A model generated the notes under the pieces. The model was not told where the DNA came from. It worked only from the letters and a program-made list of their open reading frames with translations, and searched no databases. The position numbers were made by a program, and so were the translations under genes. A DNA stretch of 64,000 nucleotides, taken from an uncultured Cohaesibacter sp. GTDB taxonomy: Bacteria; Pseudomonadota; Alphaproteobacteria; Rhizobiales; Cohaesibacteraceae. Positions 26,061 to 35,426 of the stretch are shown one piece after another (the stretch's first letter is position 1; each line of letters starts with the position of its first letter). The DNA is taken from the NCBI RefSeq assembly GCF_963676275.1, contig NZ_OY781091.1, forward strand, positions 4,409,001-4,473,000, given 5' to 3'.

Positions 26061-26984
26061 ATGTCGCGTATGTCCTCACAGTCGCAATCGATCGAGACTC
26101 GCCTTAGGGCCTGTGCTGAAGACGTGACCCAGAAACTGGAGCGCCTGCTATCGGAAGATCCCAGAGGGGCTGAGCAATATCGCCCGCCCAGACTGCTCGA
26201 AGCGATGCGGCATGGGGTGCTCAATGGCGGCAAGCGCATTCGCCCCTTTCTGATGATCGAAACGGCAAGGATGCTCGGCTACGAGCATCCCGGCGTCATG
26301 CGCGCAGCCTGCGCGCTGGAATGCGTACACAGCTACAGCCTGATTCATGACGACCTGCCGGCGATGGATGACGATGCCCTGCGTCGCGGCAAACCGACGG
26401 TGCATGTGGCTTTTGATGAAGCGACCGCGATTCTGGCAGGCGACAGCCTGCTCACCATTGCCTTTGACATCATGGCCGATGAAAAGACCCATTATAAGGC
26501 GGAAGTGCGGACCGAGCTGGTGCGCGGACTGGCACAGAATGCCGGCATCGGCGGCATGGCCGGTGGCCAGAGCCTTGATATTGCCTCGGAAGGCAAAAGC
26601 ATCACCGAAGGGGAAATCCGCCAGCTGGAACAGATGAAAACCGGCGCTCTGCTGCGCTTTGCCTGCGAGGCCGGTGCCATGCTGGCAGAAGCCAGCGCCA
26701 AGGAACGCGCAGCGGTCACCCGCTTTGGCACGATCATCGGACTGGCCTTCCAGCTTGCCGATGATCTGCTCGATGTCACCGCCACCTCGGCCCAGCTGGG
26801 CAAAACCGCAGGCAAGGATCTGAAGGCGGAAAAGGCAACCCTCGTCAGCCTGCTCGGCATCGAGGCCACGCGCACCGAGCTCAACAAGCTGATAGCCGAG
26901 GCTGAATCCCTGCTCGCCCCCTTCGGCAGCAATGCCGAAACGCTGGCGGCCACGGCCCGTTTCATCGCAACGCGCAAAAACTGA
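26061..26984 (+). CDS. ispA: Farnesyl/geranyl diphosphate synthase
   Basis: A 307-residue E-prenyltransferase making farnesyl diphosphate (C15) for ubiquinone, bactoprenol and hopanoid routes. The first aspartate-rich motif is 'HDDLPAMDDD' near residue 95 with the inserted residues of bacterial IspA; the second is 'LADDLLDVTAT'. 'NGGKRIRPFL' is the isopentenyl-diphosphate site. ATG 26061 is preferred to the adjacent GTG 26058. It converges on ispG, so two isoprenoid genes sit side by side without the dxs that often accompanies ispA. Confidence 0.94.
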   Translation: MSRMSSQSQSIETRLRACAEDVTQKLERLLSEDPRGAEQYRPPRLLEAMRHGVLNGGKRIRPFLMIETARMLGYEHPGVMRAACALECVHSYSLIHDDLPAMDDDALRRGKPTVHVAFDEATAILAGDSLLTIAFDIMADEKTHYKAEVRTELVRGLAQNAGIGGMAGGQSLDIASEGKSITEGEIRQLEQMKTGALLRFACEAGAMLAEASAKERAAVTRFGTIIGLAFQLADDLLDVTATSAQLGKTAGKDLKAEKATLVSLLGIEATRTELNKLIAEAESLLAPFGSNAETLAATARFIATRKN

Positions 26985-27066
26985 TCATCTCGCAACTGGC
27001 GCACGGCAGCCCCACGATTGGCCCCCGACAGGCCCGCTTCAGGCCCATAACAGACCATGGTCTTGG

Positions 27067-28332
27067 CTAGCGTTGGCCGAACCGCTTTTCGATATAGTCG
27101 AGCACCATATTGTGGAAGTCTTCCGCGATCTTCGGACCGCGCAGGGTTGCCACTTTCTCTCCATCCACAAAGACCGGAGCGGACGGTGTTTCCCCCGTTC
27201 CGGGCAGGGAAATGCCGATATCGGCATGCTTGGACTCCCCCGGACCATTGACGATGCACCCCATCACCGCAACATTGAGCGCTTCGACGCCGGGATATTG
27301 CTCCCGCCAGACCGGCATATTGTCGCGAATATCGCTTTGGATCGCCTGCGCCAGCTCCTGAAAGACCGTCGAGGTCGTCCGCCCGCACCCCGGACAGGCC
27401 GCAACGATCGGCACGAAAGAGCGAAAGCCCATGCATTGCAACAGCTCCTGAGCCACCTGCACCTCGCGGGTGCGATCCCCGCCCGGATCTGGCGTCAGCG
27501 ACACCCGGATGGTATCGCCGATACCCTGCTGCAACACCAGCCCCATGGACGCAGCCGAAGCGACGATCCCCTTGGTGCCCATGCCCGCCTCGGTAAGCCC
27601 CAGATGCAGCGCATAGTCAGAGCGGCGGGACAACTCGGTATTGACTGCAATCAGATCCTGTACCTGAGAGACCTTGGCCGACAGAATGATCTTGTCTGCC
27701 CCCATCCCCAGTTCCTCGGCCCGTTCAGCCGAAAGCAGAGCAGACTGGATGATGGCTTCATGCATGACCTTTTGCGCTGACATCGGATCTTCGCTCACCG
27801 AATTCTCATCCATCAGACGGGTCAGCAGTTCCTGATCCAGCGACCCCCAGTTGACGCCAATCCGAACCGGCTTGTCATAGCGATTGGCCAGCTCGATCAG
27901 AGCCGAAAACTGCTTGTCACGTTTATCCTTGAAGCCGACATTGCCCGGATTGATGCGATATTTGTCCAGCGCTTCGGCACAGGCGGGATTTTCACCCAGC
28001 AGCTTGTGGCCGATATAGTGGAAGTCGCCCACCAGCGGCACTGCGATCCCCAGCCTCAGCAGGCGCTCCTTGATATGGGGCACAGCCTTTGCCGCCTCAT
28101 CGCGATCCACAGTGATGCGCACCAGTTCCGAGCCTGCCCGATGCAGGGCCGCCACCTGCGCCACCGTGCTGTCCACATCGGCAGTGTCCGTATTGGTCAT
28201 GGATTGCACGACGATTGGCGCGCCACCGCCCACGACAACATCCCCCACCCTGACAGCATGCGTGATACGGCGGGGCAAAGGAGCGGTGAGATAAGGACTG
28301 GCACCAGCGGACGAGCTTGACAAAAGAGACAT
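27067..28332 (-). CDS. ispG: 4-hydroxy-3-methylbut-2-enyl-diphosphate synthase
   Basis: A 421-residue iron-sulfur enzyme (GcpE) of the MEP pathway, converting methylerythritol cyclodiphosphate to HMBPP. The N-terminal barrel carries '[13 protein letters not shown]' near residue 45 and the cluster ligands lie in '[10 protein letters not shown]' and '[10 protein letters not shown]'. Start at 28332 follows AGAGAGG. It is transcribed towards ispA with about 80 bases between the stops. This is the long bacterial form without a plant-type insert. Confidence 0.96.
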   Translation of the reverse strand: MSLLSSSSAGASPYLTAPLPRRITHAVRVGDVVVGGGAPIVVQSMTNTDTADVDSTVAQVAALHRAGSELVRITVDRDEAAKAVPHIKERLLRLGIAVPLVGDFHYIGHKLLGENPACAEALDKYRINPGNVGFKDKRDKQFSALIELANRYDKPVRIGVNWGSLDQELLTRLMDENSVSEDPMSAQKVMHEAIIQSALLSAERAEELGMGADKIILSAKVSQVQDLIAVNTELSRRSDYALHLGLTEAGMGTKGIVASAASMGLVLQQGIGDTIRVSLTPDPGGDRTREVQVAQELLQCMGFRSFVPIVAACPGCGRTTSTVFQELAQAIQSDIRDNMPVWREQYPGVEALNVAVMGCIVNGPGESKHADIGISLPGTGETPSAPVFVDGEKVATLRGPKIAEDFHNMVLDYIEKRFGQR

Positions 28333-28543
28333 GGAACCTCTCTTTCCAGTATCCAGGCAACCAGAGGCCACGGATACCGGCGGGGATTAAAATGAGCTGA
28401 ATTTATATGACAAACTGCGCCCAATGACGCAAGCCATCTGAGGCAGGCAATGAAGAAGCCACACAATCGGCTCTGCGAACGAATGTGGGGCGGAAAACGG
28501 ATACGGGGCGGATTTCATCCGCATTGCCTCCCCGAACCAGCAC

Positions 28544-29053
28544 TTAAGAATCGCTCTCCAGTTTCTGGCACGCTTCGCAAAGACCACGGATCTCCATTAC
28601 CGGCGCATTGGGATTGAACCGGGCCTTGCTGGCAATGGTATCGATCAGGCCACCAAGACTTTCAGACTGGAATTCAGCCGCCCGGCCGCACTTGTCGCAG
28701 AGCAGAAAGATGGTTGCCTGACCATGGAGATGGTGGCCATGCGCGCTTTCGCTACAGGCGACATAGGCATTCCGGCTCTCGATCCGGTGGATGATGCCAT
28801 GCTGCATAAGGAATTCCAGCGCCCGATAGATCGACACCGGGGCGAGCATCGTCTCGCCCTTTTCCTTGCGCTCCTTGTTCAGCTGGTTGAGAATGTCATA
28901 AGCGCTCGCAGGAACATGACTGCCCGCCAGCACCCGCAACACCGCCTGACGCTGGTCTGTAAGACGCACGCCCTTTTCAGCGCAAACGCTCTTTGCGTCG
29001 CTCAGAACCCGGTCTATGCAAAAACTGTGGTCATGTTCGCTCAGTTCGATCAT
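28544..29053 (-). CDS. zur: Zinc uptake regulator Zur (Fur family)
   Basis: A 169-residue Fur-family repressor: winged helix ('GVRLTDQRQAVLRVLAG...SAYDILNQL...VSIYRALEFLMQHGIIHRI') and a C-terminal dimerisation domain with two Cys pairs, 'LCDKCG' and 'LCEACQ', for structural zinc. 'HGHHLHG' supplies regulatory-site histidines. Zur is favoured over Fur because a good Zur box lies before znuCB at 14.9 kb. It is separated from znuCB by 13 kb, unlike the common znu-zur cluster. Confidence 0.87.
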   Translation of the reverse strand: MIELSEHDHSFCIDRVLSDAKSVCAEKGVRLTDQRQAVLRVLAGSHVPASAYDILNQLNKERKEKGETMLAPVSIYRALEFLMQHGIIHRIESRNAYVACSESAHGHHLHGQATIFLLCDKCGRAAEFQSESLGGLIDTIASKARFNPNAPVMEIRGLCEACQKLESDS

Positions 29054-29362
29054 TGCATTATCCTCTACAGCTCACAAAGGAAGCCAGCTTTCAAAACCGG
29101 CTTCAGCCAGCTCTGCCTGCGCATTCCAACTGTCTGAGCAATTCTGCCTCAACACCGGCCATCTTTCCGAGACACAACGCCAAATCATCACCCGTCTGAT
29201 TTTGCACATCCATGATGCCTTGCCAAGTATCGAGCCCGGCCAAACAGCCTATCAACATGGGAAAAATGTCACAGCAGATGCTGCCTGCTCACTATCTGCC
29301 AGCTGTCCGGAAAGTGAAAAGCCTTGAGCCAAAGAAGCCAGCCGGAAAAGCGATGAGACAGA
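29054..29362. other. Gene-free stretch between zur and rirA
   Basis: No credible gene. It holds the zur promoter (minus strand) and the 3' end of the rirA transcript. I see no Zur box, terminator or other strong motif. Confidence 0.35.
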
Positions 29363-29812
29363 TCAGGCCGTGTGGACTTGCTCGATATTGAGGAGATTGC
29401 GCATATCCCCTTCCTTGGCGGTAAGGTCTGCCAGAGTATATTTATCAAGGGCATCAAGGAAGGATTCCAGCGCGTCATTGAGCGCGTGGTTGAAATCGCA
29501 CATGGAAAGCAGCGGGCAATCATAGCTGCCTTCATCAAAGCAGTCGGCGAGATGGAAATTCTCTTCTGCGGCGCGAATGATCTGCCCCAGCGTGATGTCC
29601 GACGGAGCCTTGGCCAGCTTCAGCCCGCCATTGCGGCCACGATGGGTGGTAATGAAGCCATTGGAAACCAGAATCGGCAATATCTTGAAGAGGTGATATT
29701 CGGAAATGCCAAACACCTGGGCAATCTCGCTGACCTTGGCAAATTCCTCCTTCTTGGTGGCGCAATACATCAGAATGCGTACAGAATAATTCGCCTGTTG
29801 AGTCAATCTCAT
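29363..29812 (-). CDS. rirA: Rrf2-family iron regulator, RirA-like
   Basis: A 149-residue Rrf2 regulator with an N-terminal winged helix ('MRLTQQANYSVRILMYCATK' onward; 'VSEIAQVFGISEYHLFKIL' recognition region). Three cysteines, C91, C99 and C105 ('ADCFDEGSYDCPLLSMCDF'), match the cluster ligands of RirA, the [4Fe-4S] iron regulator of rhizobia, in both position and spacing. NsrR, a nitric oxide sensor, has a similar pattern and cannot be excluded. It stands alone near zur and an hxlR gene. Confidence 0.8.
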   Translation of the reverse strand: MRLTQQANYSVRILMYCATKKEEFAKVSEIAQVFGISEYHLFKILPILVSNGFITTHRGRNGGLKLAKAPSDITLGQIIRAAEENFHLADCFDEGSYDCPLLSMCDFNHALNDALESFLDALDKYTLADLTAKEGDMRNLLNIEQVHTA

Positions 29813-29990
29813 AATTTCACCACCTGCCTGTTGGCGCTACCAAAAGGTTCCAGCTAGTTGCCTATAACTTTTGCAACCTTTTATCCCTTTTCAGCCGGTC
29901 CTTCAATCCCGCCCGGGAATCACTCAAGGAATTCGTTCCTCAATATAGGAACAATTTCTGAATATGTCATGGTTTAAAGGACCACTTTCT

Positions 29991-30350
29991 TCACTTGCAC
30001 TTTGAAGAATCGGCCCCTGTTGCTTGCGAAAGCTCTTCGGCCCAGCGAATAGACCAGTCTGCCAGTGGCTGCAGCAAAGAATAAAGCTCGCGCCCCAGCC
30101 CGGTCAGCGCATAGCCCTCTGTGGTCTTTTCGATCAGACCGGCTTCGCGCAAATCCTTGATGCGGCTGTTCAGAATGGAGGGGGAAATGGTCTCGCATTG
30201 TTCCTGCAAGGCCCTGAAGGTGGCCGCGCCCTTGCTGAGATTCCAGATGATGCCCATGGCCCAGCGGCGGCCCAGCAAATCAAATGCAGCCATGACCGGG
30301 GCTCCGCTCTGGGAGCCTCGGACAGGGTTTCCGGGGCGTGGTATCGCCAT
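29991..30350 (-). CDS. HxlR/DUF24-family regulator
   Basis: A 119-residue winged-helix regulator of the HxlR (DUF24, MarR-like) family ('FDLLGRRWAMGIIWNLSKGAATFRALQEQCETISPSILNSRIKDLREAGLIEKT'). Family members (YodB, CatR, HypR) sense quinones, aldehydes or hypochlorite, often through Cys. Here the candidates are C52 or so ('EQCETIS') and one in the terminal 'SKCK'; the N-terminal Cys of HypR/YodB is missing. It lies 92 bases after a tautomerase gene whose promoter carries two HypR-type operators, so autoregulation of the pair is likely. Confidence 0.85.
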   Translation of the reverse strand: MAIPRPGNPVRGSQSGAPVMAAFDLLGRRWAMGIIWNLSKGAATFRALQEQCETISPSILNSRIKDLREAGLIEKTTEGYALTGLGRELYSLLQPLADWSIRWAEELSQATGADSSKCK

Positions 30351-30442
30351 ATTTAGCTCTTTTCCTTATCTGTGTCGGCAACAACACTAACGCAAAGAAA
30401 CGAAAAGGAAAGCACCTTTTGCCACGCCCAAGCTGCGGACCG

Positions 30443-30649
30443 TTACGACGCCCGAAGCTTTCTTTTCTCGTTCAGAGACAAACCACCCACACCGATATTG
30501 TCGCAGTCGAGCTGTTCGATGAAAACAATGAAGGACTGCTCGGGGATATTGGTGATTCTGGCGGCGGACTCGGTGACGCTCTTGATGAATTCAGTTTTCT
30601 GCTGCCGATCGATCTGGTCGGCGCCCAAAGTCATGGTGATAACGGGCAT
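30443..30649 (-). CDS. 4-oxalocrotonate tautomerase family protein
   Basis: A 68-residue tautomerase-superfamily protein. After Met removal the N-terminal residue is the catalytic proline ('MPVITMTLG'). Length and the 'QKTEFIKSVTESAARITNIPEQSFIVFIEQL' core match small 4-OT-like enzymes, which act as hexamers on 2-hydroxydienoates or dehalogenate. Substrate unknown. The ATG has GGAG 6 bases upstream. It is the first gene of a probable unit with the hxlR gene, and two GCTAC-N7-GTAGC sites lie just upstream. Confidence 0.82.
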   Translation of the reverse strand: MPVITMTLGADQIDRQQKTEFIKSVTESAARITNIPEQSFIVFIEQLDCDNIGVGGLSLNEKRKLRAS

Positions 30650-30685
30650 GATAGGCTCCAGTCCAACAATGAAGAAAAATCAACC

Positions 30686-30702
30686 GCTACACTTTTCGTA
30701 GC
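30686..30702. promoter_or_regulatory. HypR-type operator 1 before the tautomerase gene
   Basis: GCTACACTTTTCGTAGC is a perfect GCTAC-N7-GTAGC palindrome, 37 bases upstream of the tautomerase ATG. It fits KCTAY-N7-RTAGM, the reported operator of the HxlR-family regulator HypR. Confidence 0.7.
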
Positions 30703-30718
30703 AGTCAGACACTATCAT

Positions 30719-30735
30719 GCTACTAAAAATGTAGC
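30719..30735. promoter_or_regulatory. HypR-type operator 2 before the tautomerase gene
   Basis: GCTACTAAAAATGTAGC repeats the same palindrome with identical arms, centred 33 bases (about three helical turns) from the first copy, so two dimers could sit on one face of the DNA. Confidence 0.7.
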
Positions 30736-30900
30736 AACACGTTTCTGACATGACTTTTATGCATTATTCTCGCAGCTCAAACCGGTGCCAAATCCGCAGA
30801 GAAAGTGCGACATCTCACCTTTTTTCTTTGATTTCGAGAAAGAATGATGAAAAGCTCATTCTGAAAAACCAAAAAGAGAACCATAATCAAACCGCATGCC

Positions 30901-31821
30901 ATGCTGAATTATCTCCCCTCGCTTTCTGCCCTGCGCGCCTTTGAAGCCGCCGCCCGCCATCTCAGCTTCACCAAGGCGGCGAGCGAATTGGGCGTTACCC
31001 AGAGCGCCATTTCCCGCCAGATGCGTTCCATGGAAGATCTGCTCGGCCTGCGCCTGTTCGAACGCACCGGCTCCGGTCTGGTGCTGACCGAGGCAGGCGC
31101 GGTCTATGCCCACAAGATCCGCACCAAATTGCAGGATATCGAAACGGCCACGCTGGAATTGCTGGCCTATCGAGGTCAGGGCGGCGAGTTGACCATTGCC
31201 TGCCTGCCAACGCTCGGAGCAAGATGGCTGGTGCCGCGCCTGACCAAATTCACCACCGCGCATCCTGAAATCCTCATTCAGATCGTCACCAAGCTTGAGC
31301 CATTCCAGTTTGAGGGCAGCGATATCGACGCCGCCTTTCACTTTGGCGAGAGCGCCTGGCCCAATGCCCTGACAGATGAGTTGATGCCGGAATATGTCGT
31401 GCCCATGGCCCATCCGGCCCTGAAGGACGAACTGGAGCAAGTCGGCTTGCAGGAGCTTCTGCTGCGCCATCCGCTACTACAGGCAACCTCCCGCCCCTCG
31501 CTCTGGTCTCACTGGTTCAGCCAGACCGGCCTCACACACCCCAACCCGCATGTCGGTCCGCGCTTTGAGCATTTCCACATGGTCATTCGCGCTGCCGCTT
31601 CGAAAATGGGGATCGCTGTGCTGCCCAAATTGCTGGCCGAGGAAGAATTGGCCAGTGGCGAGCTGGTGCAGCTGGACGAGCATCTGACCCCGTCCAATGG
31701 CGACTATTATTTTGTCTATCCGCAATCCAAGCGCGCCAGCCCCAATCTTCAGACTTTCCGCACATGGGTGATGCGCGAAGCCCTTGTAACCAAAAAGAAA
31801 ATGAACAGCGCCCTCTCCTGA
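30901..31821 (+). CDS. LysR-family regulator (GcvA-like), likely for gcdH
   Basis: A 306-residue LysR regulator: winged helix at residues 5-45 ('LSALRAFEAAARHLSFTKAASELGVTQSAISRQMRSME') and a periplasmic-binding-like effector domain, with GcvA-type sequence ('LTIACLPTLGARWLVPRL'). It precedes the glutaryl-CoA dehydrogenase gene on the same strand by 151 bases. GcdR of pseudomonads is a comparable local regulator, so control of gcdH is likely but not shown. A near-palindrome lies in the gap. An 8-bp hairpin without T-run covers its stop. Confidence 0.87.
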   Translation: MLNYLPSLSALRAFEAAARHLSFTKAASELGVTQSAISRQMRSMEDLLGLRLFERTGSGLVLTEAGAVYAHKIRTKLQDIETATLELLAYRGQGGELTIACLPTLGARWLVPRLTKFTTAHPEILIQIVTKLEPFQFEGSDIDAAFHFGESAWPNALTDELMPEYVVPMAHPALKDELEQVGLQELLLRHPLLQATSRPSLWSHWFSQTGLTHPNPHVGPRFEHFHMVIRAAASKMGIAVLPKLLAEEELASGELVQLDEHLTPSNGDYYFVYPQSKRASPNLQTFRTWVMREALVTKKKMNSALS

Positions 31822-31853
31822 CAAGCGAGAGGGCCTATAAACAAATCTCATGC

Positions 31854-31872
31854 GCGATTGAAATTTCATCGC
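31854..31872. promoter_or_regulatory. Candidate LysR operator before gcdH
   Basis: GCGATTGAAATTTCATCGC is an almost perfect inverted repeat (GCGAT/ATCGC arms around TGAAATTTCA) about 100 bases upstream of gcdH, the size and place of a LysR-type recognition site. Confidence 0.4.
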
Positions 31873-31972
31873 TTCCAGCGCCCTCGCATCAGAACTACTA
31901 TTGCCGCAATTGACGCTTGCCTTCATGACAGACACACTTCCCTGTCAGAGGCAACATCAGGAGCAATGGCTT

Positions 31973-33160
31973 ATGTGCGCGAAACCGACTTTCACATGGG
32001 ATGACCCCTTCCTATTTCATCAGCAACTGAGCGATGAAGAGCGCATGATCATGGATGCTGCGCGCGCTTTCTGCGATGACAAGCTGATGCCCCGCATTCT
32101 TGAGGCCAACCGCAAGGAGACATTCGATCTCGCCATCATGCGGGAAATGGGCGAACAGGGCTTTCTTGGCCCCACCATCGAGGAAGATTATGGCTGCGCA
32201 GGCGTCAACCATGTCGCCTACGGCCTGATTGCAAGGGAAATCGAAAGGGTGGATTCAGGCTATCGCTCGGCCATGTCGGTCCAGTCCTCGCTGGTCATGC
32301 ACCCCATCCATGCCTATGGCAGCCAAGAGCAGAAGAGCGCCTATCTGCCAAAGCTGGCAAGCGGCGAACTGATCGGCTGTTTCGGGCTGACCGAGCCGGA
32401 CCACGGCTCCGATCCCGGCTCGATGGTCACCCGCGCCAGCAAGGTCGAGGGCGGCTACCGGCTGAATGGTGCCAAGATGTGGATCACCAATTCCCCCCTC
32501 GCCGACATCGCCATCGTCTGGGCCAAATCCGATGCCCATGACGGCAAGATCAAGGGCTTCATCGTCAAGGCAGACAGTGAGGGCTATTCCGCCCCGAAGA
32601 TTGAAGGCAAAATGAGCCTCAAGGCCTCGATCACCGGTGAGATCGTCCTGAGGGACGTCTTTGTGCCGGACGATCACCTCCTGCCCAATGTCGAGGGCCT
32701 TGCCGGACCATTCGGCTGCCTCAACAAGGCCCGCTATGGCATCGCTTGGGGCGTGCTGGGTGCTGCGGAATTTTGCTGGCATGCCGCCCGTCAATATACG
32801 CTGGACCGCAAACAGTTCGGCCGCCCGCTGGCCCAGACCCAGCTTGTCCAGCTCAAGCTGGCAGACATGCAGACCGAGATCACTCTTGGCCTGCAAGCCG
32901 CCCTGCGCGTTGGCCGGATGATGGATGACGGCAATTGCCCGGTGGAGAATGTCTCGCTCATCAAGCGCAACAATGCTGGCAAGGCGCTCGCCATCGCCCG
33001 CACCGCCCGCGACATGCATGGCGGCAACGGGGTCTCGGACGAGTTCCACATCATGCGCCACATGGTCAATCTGGAAAGCGTCAACACCTATGAGGGCACC
33101 CACGATATTCACGCCCTGATTCTGGGGCGGGCCCAGACTGGCCTTCAGGCCTTCTTCTGA
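31973..33160 (+). CDS. gcdH: Glutaryl-CoA dehydrogenase-type acyl-CoA dehydrogenase
   Basis: A 395-residue FAD enzyme. '[20 protein letters not shown]' near residue 140 is typical of glutaryl-CoA dehydrogenase, and the catalytic base is the Glu in '[15 protein letters not shown]' near residue 374. It would convert glutaryl-CoA to crotonyl-CoA in lysine, tryptophan or benzoate breakdown. Start at 31973 has AGGAG 8 bases upstream; frame extends upstream without a site. An electron-transfer flavoprotein must come from elsewhere. With the ALDH7 gene at 13.3 kb it may belong to lysine catabolism (inference). Confidence 0.88.
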   Translation: MCAKPTFTWDDPFLFHQQLSDEERMIMDAARAFCDDKLMPRILEANRKETFDLAIMREMGEQGFLGPTIEEDYGCAGVNHVAYGLIAREIERVDSGYRSAMSVQSSLVMHPIHAYGSQEQKSAYLPKLASGELIGCFGLTEPDHGSDPGSMVTRASKVEGGYRLNGAKMWITNSPLADIAIVWAKSDAHDGKIKGFIVKADSEGYSAPKIEGKMSLKASITGEIVLRDVFVPDDHLLPNVEGLAGPFGCLNKARYGIAWGVLGAAEFCWHAARQYTLDRKQFGRPLAQTQLVQLKLADMQTEITLGLQAALRVGRMMDDGNCPVENVSLIKRNNAGKALAIARTARDMHGGNGVSDEFHIMRHMVNLESVNTYEGTHDIHALILGRAQTGLQAFF

Positions 33161-33174
33161 GTTTTTTCGCGCTT

Positions 33175-33211
33175 CATCTCTCTGGCAGGCAGGGATCCCG
33201 CCAGAGAGATG
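33175..33211 (+). terminator. Long hairpin after gcdH
   Basis: A perfect 12-bp stem (CATCTCTCTGGC / GCCAGAGAGATG, 13-base loop) lies 15 bases past gcdH. There is no T-run after it, so it may stabilise the message or act only partly as a terminator. Confidence 0.45.
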
Positions 33212-33309
33212 AGCCGAGCATTTCAATCAAACAACCAATAGCATCCAGCAACCGCAGCTCCGTCCGTTAGAGCCCCAAAGCGGTTCCATCAAAAGAAAAG
33301 GACAGCGAC

Positions 33310-34977
33310 ATGACGCTGACAACAGGCGCAAACCTACTGGTGGATTGCCTTCTCGAACAGGGCGCGCGCACCATTTTCGGCGTGCCCGGCGAAAGCTATC
33401 TATCGGTATTGAACGCCATCCATGATGCCCCCTCCCTGCGCTATATCAATGCCCGTCAGGAAGGCGGCGCCTCGATGATGGCCGATGCCTGGTCCAAGCT
33501 GACTGGCGAGGTTGGCCTGTGCATGGTCACCCGCGGCCCCGGCGCAACCAATGCAAGCTCCGGGGTTCATGTCGCCTTTCAGGATTCTACCCCCATGATT
33601 CTGCTGATCGGTCAGGTCGCCAGCGACCAGATCGAACGTGAAGCCTTTCAGGAAATCGACTATCGCCGCATGTTCGGCCAGATGGCCAAATGGGTTGCCC
33701 AGATCGATGAAGCGGACCGCATTCCCGAATATATCGCCCGCGCCTATCGCACCGCTCTTTCCGGTCGCCCCGGCCCGGTGGTGCTGGCCCTGCCCGAAGA
33801 CATGCTGGTAACCGAAGTGGAACAACCCGCCCGCCTGCCCTCCCGGGCAAAGCCCGCAGACAGCGCCCCTTCCGCCAACGCCATGCAGGAACTGCAAGAA
33901 TTGATAGCCGCTGCCAAGCGTCCCTTCATGATTGTTGGTGGCGGCGGCTGGTCACTCAAGGCCAAACAAGCCGTTACCAGCTTTGCCGAACAGAATGGCA
34001 TTCCCGTCGGCACATCCTTCCGCTGTCAGGATTATTTCCCCAACACCCACCCCAATTTTGCGGGCCATGTTGGCATCGGCATCGACCCGGCGCTCGCCGC
34101 GCGGATCAAGCAGAGCGATGTGCTTCTCGTGCTCGGCGCCCGCCTTGGCGAGATGACCACCTCCGGCTACACCCTGATCAACACCCCGGTTCCGAGCCAG
34201 ACCCTGATCCATATCCATGCCGATCCGGAAGAATTGGGCCGGGTTTATGAACCGGCTCTGGCCATCGCCGCCCGCCATGAAACCATGGCCCTGATGCTCG
34301 GCGCACTCGGACAAATCCGCAAGGCTGGCGATGCCGCTTGGGTGGCAGATGCCAATGCAGGCTATGAGGCTTTCAGCGCCATTCCGGAACGCAAACTACC
34401 CGGTGATGTGCAAATGGCCGAAATCATGAAACATGTGGAAGCCAACACGCCCGACAATACAGTCTTTACCAACGGCGCGGGCAATTATGCCATCTGGCTG
34501 CATCGCTTCATCAAATATCGCGGCTGGCGCACCCAGCTCGCCCCGACCTCAGGTTCGATGGGCTATGGCATGCCCGCCGTAGTCGCCGCAGCCATCGAGG
34601 ACCCTTCCCGCCCGGCGATCTGCTTTGCTGGTGACGGCTGCTTCCAGATGACCTGTCAGGAATTTGCCACCGCCGCACAGGAAGGTGCCCCCATCAAGGT
34701 GATTGTCGTCAACAATTCCATGTATGGCACCATCCGCATGCATCAGGAGCGGGAATATCCGACCCGCATTTCCGGCACGCTTTTGCGCAACCCCGACTTT
34801 GCCGCCATGGCAGCCGCCATGGGTGGGCATGCGGAAAAAGTGGTCAAGACAGAAGAATTCCCTGAGGCCTTTGCCCGCATGATGGCCCATGATGGTCCGG
34901 CCCTCATCGAGATCATCACCGATCCGGAAGCCCTGACGCCGGTCAAGACCATCACCGACTTCCGCAACAAAAACTGA
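33310..34977 (+). CDS. Thiamine diphosphate enzyme, acetolactate synthase-like
   Basis: A 555-residue enzyme with the three ThDP-family domains. The N-terminal Pyr domain has the catalytic Glu in 'YINARQEGGASMMADAW' near residue 52; the PP domain has 'GDGCFQMTCQEFATA...VVNNSMYGTIRMHQ' (about 438-478) for Mg-ThDP. No small subunit gene is adjacent, so it is unlikely to be the biosynthetic acetolactate synthase. It could be a catabolic carboligase or decarboxylase. It follows gcdH by 149 bases on the same strand. Substrate unknown. Confidence 0.85.
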   Translation: MTLTTGANLLVDCLLEQGARTIFGVPGESYLSVLNAIHDAPSLRYINARQEGGASMMADAWSKLTGEVGLCMVTRGPGATNASSGVHVAFQDSTPMILLIGQVASDQIEREAFQEIDYRRMFGQMAKWVAQIDEADRIPEYIARAYRTALSGRPGPVVLALPEDMLVTEVEQPARLPSRAKPADSAPSANAMQELQELIAAAKRPFMIVGGGGWSLKAKQAVTSFAEQNGIPVGTSFRCQDYFPNTHPNFAGHVGIGIDPALAARIKQSDVLLVLGARLGEMTTSGYTLINTPVPSQTLIHIHADPEELGRVYEPALAIAARHETMALMLGALGQIRKAGDAAWVADANAGYEAFSAIPERKLPGDVQMAEIMKHVEANTPDNTVFTNGAGNYAIWLHRFIKYRGWRTQLAPTSGSMGYGMPAVVAAAIEDPSRPAICFAGDGCFQMTCQEFATAAQEGAPIKVIVVNNSMYGTIRMHQEREYPTRISGTLLRNPDFAAMAAAMGGHAEKVVKTEEFPEAFARMMAHDGPALIEIITDPEALTPVKTITDFRNKN

Positions 34978-35060
34978 TCTGCAAAGAACAACAAAACTAT
35001 GAACAGGGGCGCGGCGCGCGCCCTTGCCACCTCGGCGAAACGGCTCGCCTTTCAATCTTT

Positions 35061-35426
35061 TCAACAGCGGCGATAGTCGTCTTCCAGACGAACGATATCA
35101 TCCTCGGCAAGATGGTCTCCGATTTGCACCTCGATGAAAATGAGAGGCTCTTTCCCGTCGTTGAAAACCCTGTGCGGTATCTGGCGCGGCACGAAGACAG
35201 AATGTCTGGCAGATACCCTGAACTCGTCCCCACCGATTGTCACCAGACCTTGCCCGGCAACCACGACCCAATGTTCTGATCTGTGCTCGTGATATTGCAG
35301 GGACACGCGCTGTCCGGCTGCGATTTCGATTCTCTTGACCACAAAAGCATTGTCCGATCCAAGAACATGCCAGTTCCCCCATGGGCGGGTATCGGCCTCC
35401 CCCGCGTGATAGTCAAAATTATCCAT
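35061..35426 (-). CDS. Single-domain cupin, mannose-6-phosphate isomerase-like
   Basis: A 121-residue cupin. The metal-ligand motif is 'SLQYHEHRSEHWVVVAGQG' and a second His is in 'RQIPHRVFN'; both motifs match the C-terminal isomerase half of bifunctional ManC/AlgA proteins ('RPWGNWHVL...V K RI'). It is a stand-alone domain without a guanylyltransferase. The start at 35426 has GGAGG 5 bases upstream. No sugar or exopolysaccharide genes are nearby, so a role in GDP-mannose supply is only possible. Confidence 0.82.
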   Translation of the reverse strand: MDNFDYHAGEADTRPWGNWHVLGSDNAFVVKRIEIAAGQRVSLQYHEHRSEHWVVVAGQGLVTIGGDEFRVSARHSVFVPRQIPHRVFNDGKEPLIFIEVQIGDHLAEDDIVRLEDDYRRC

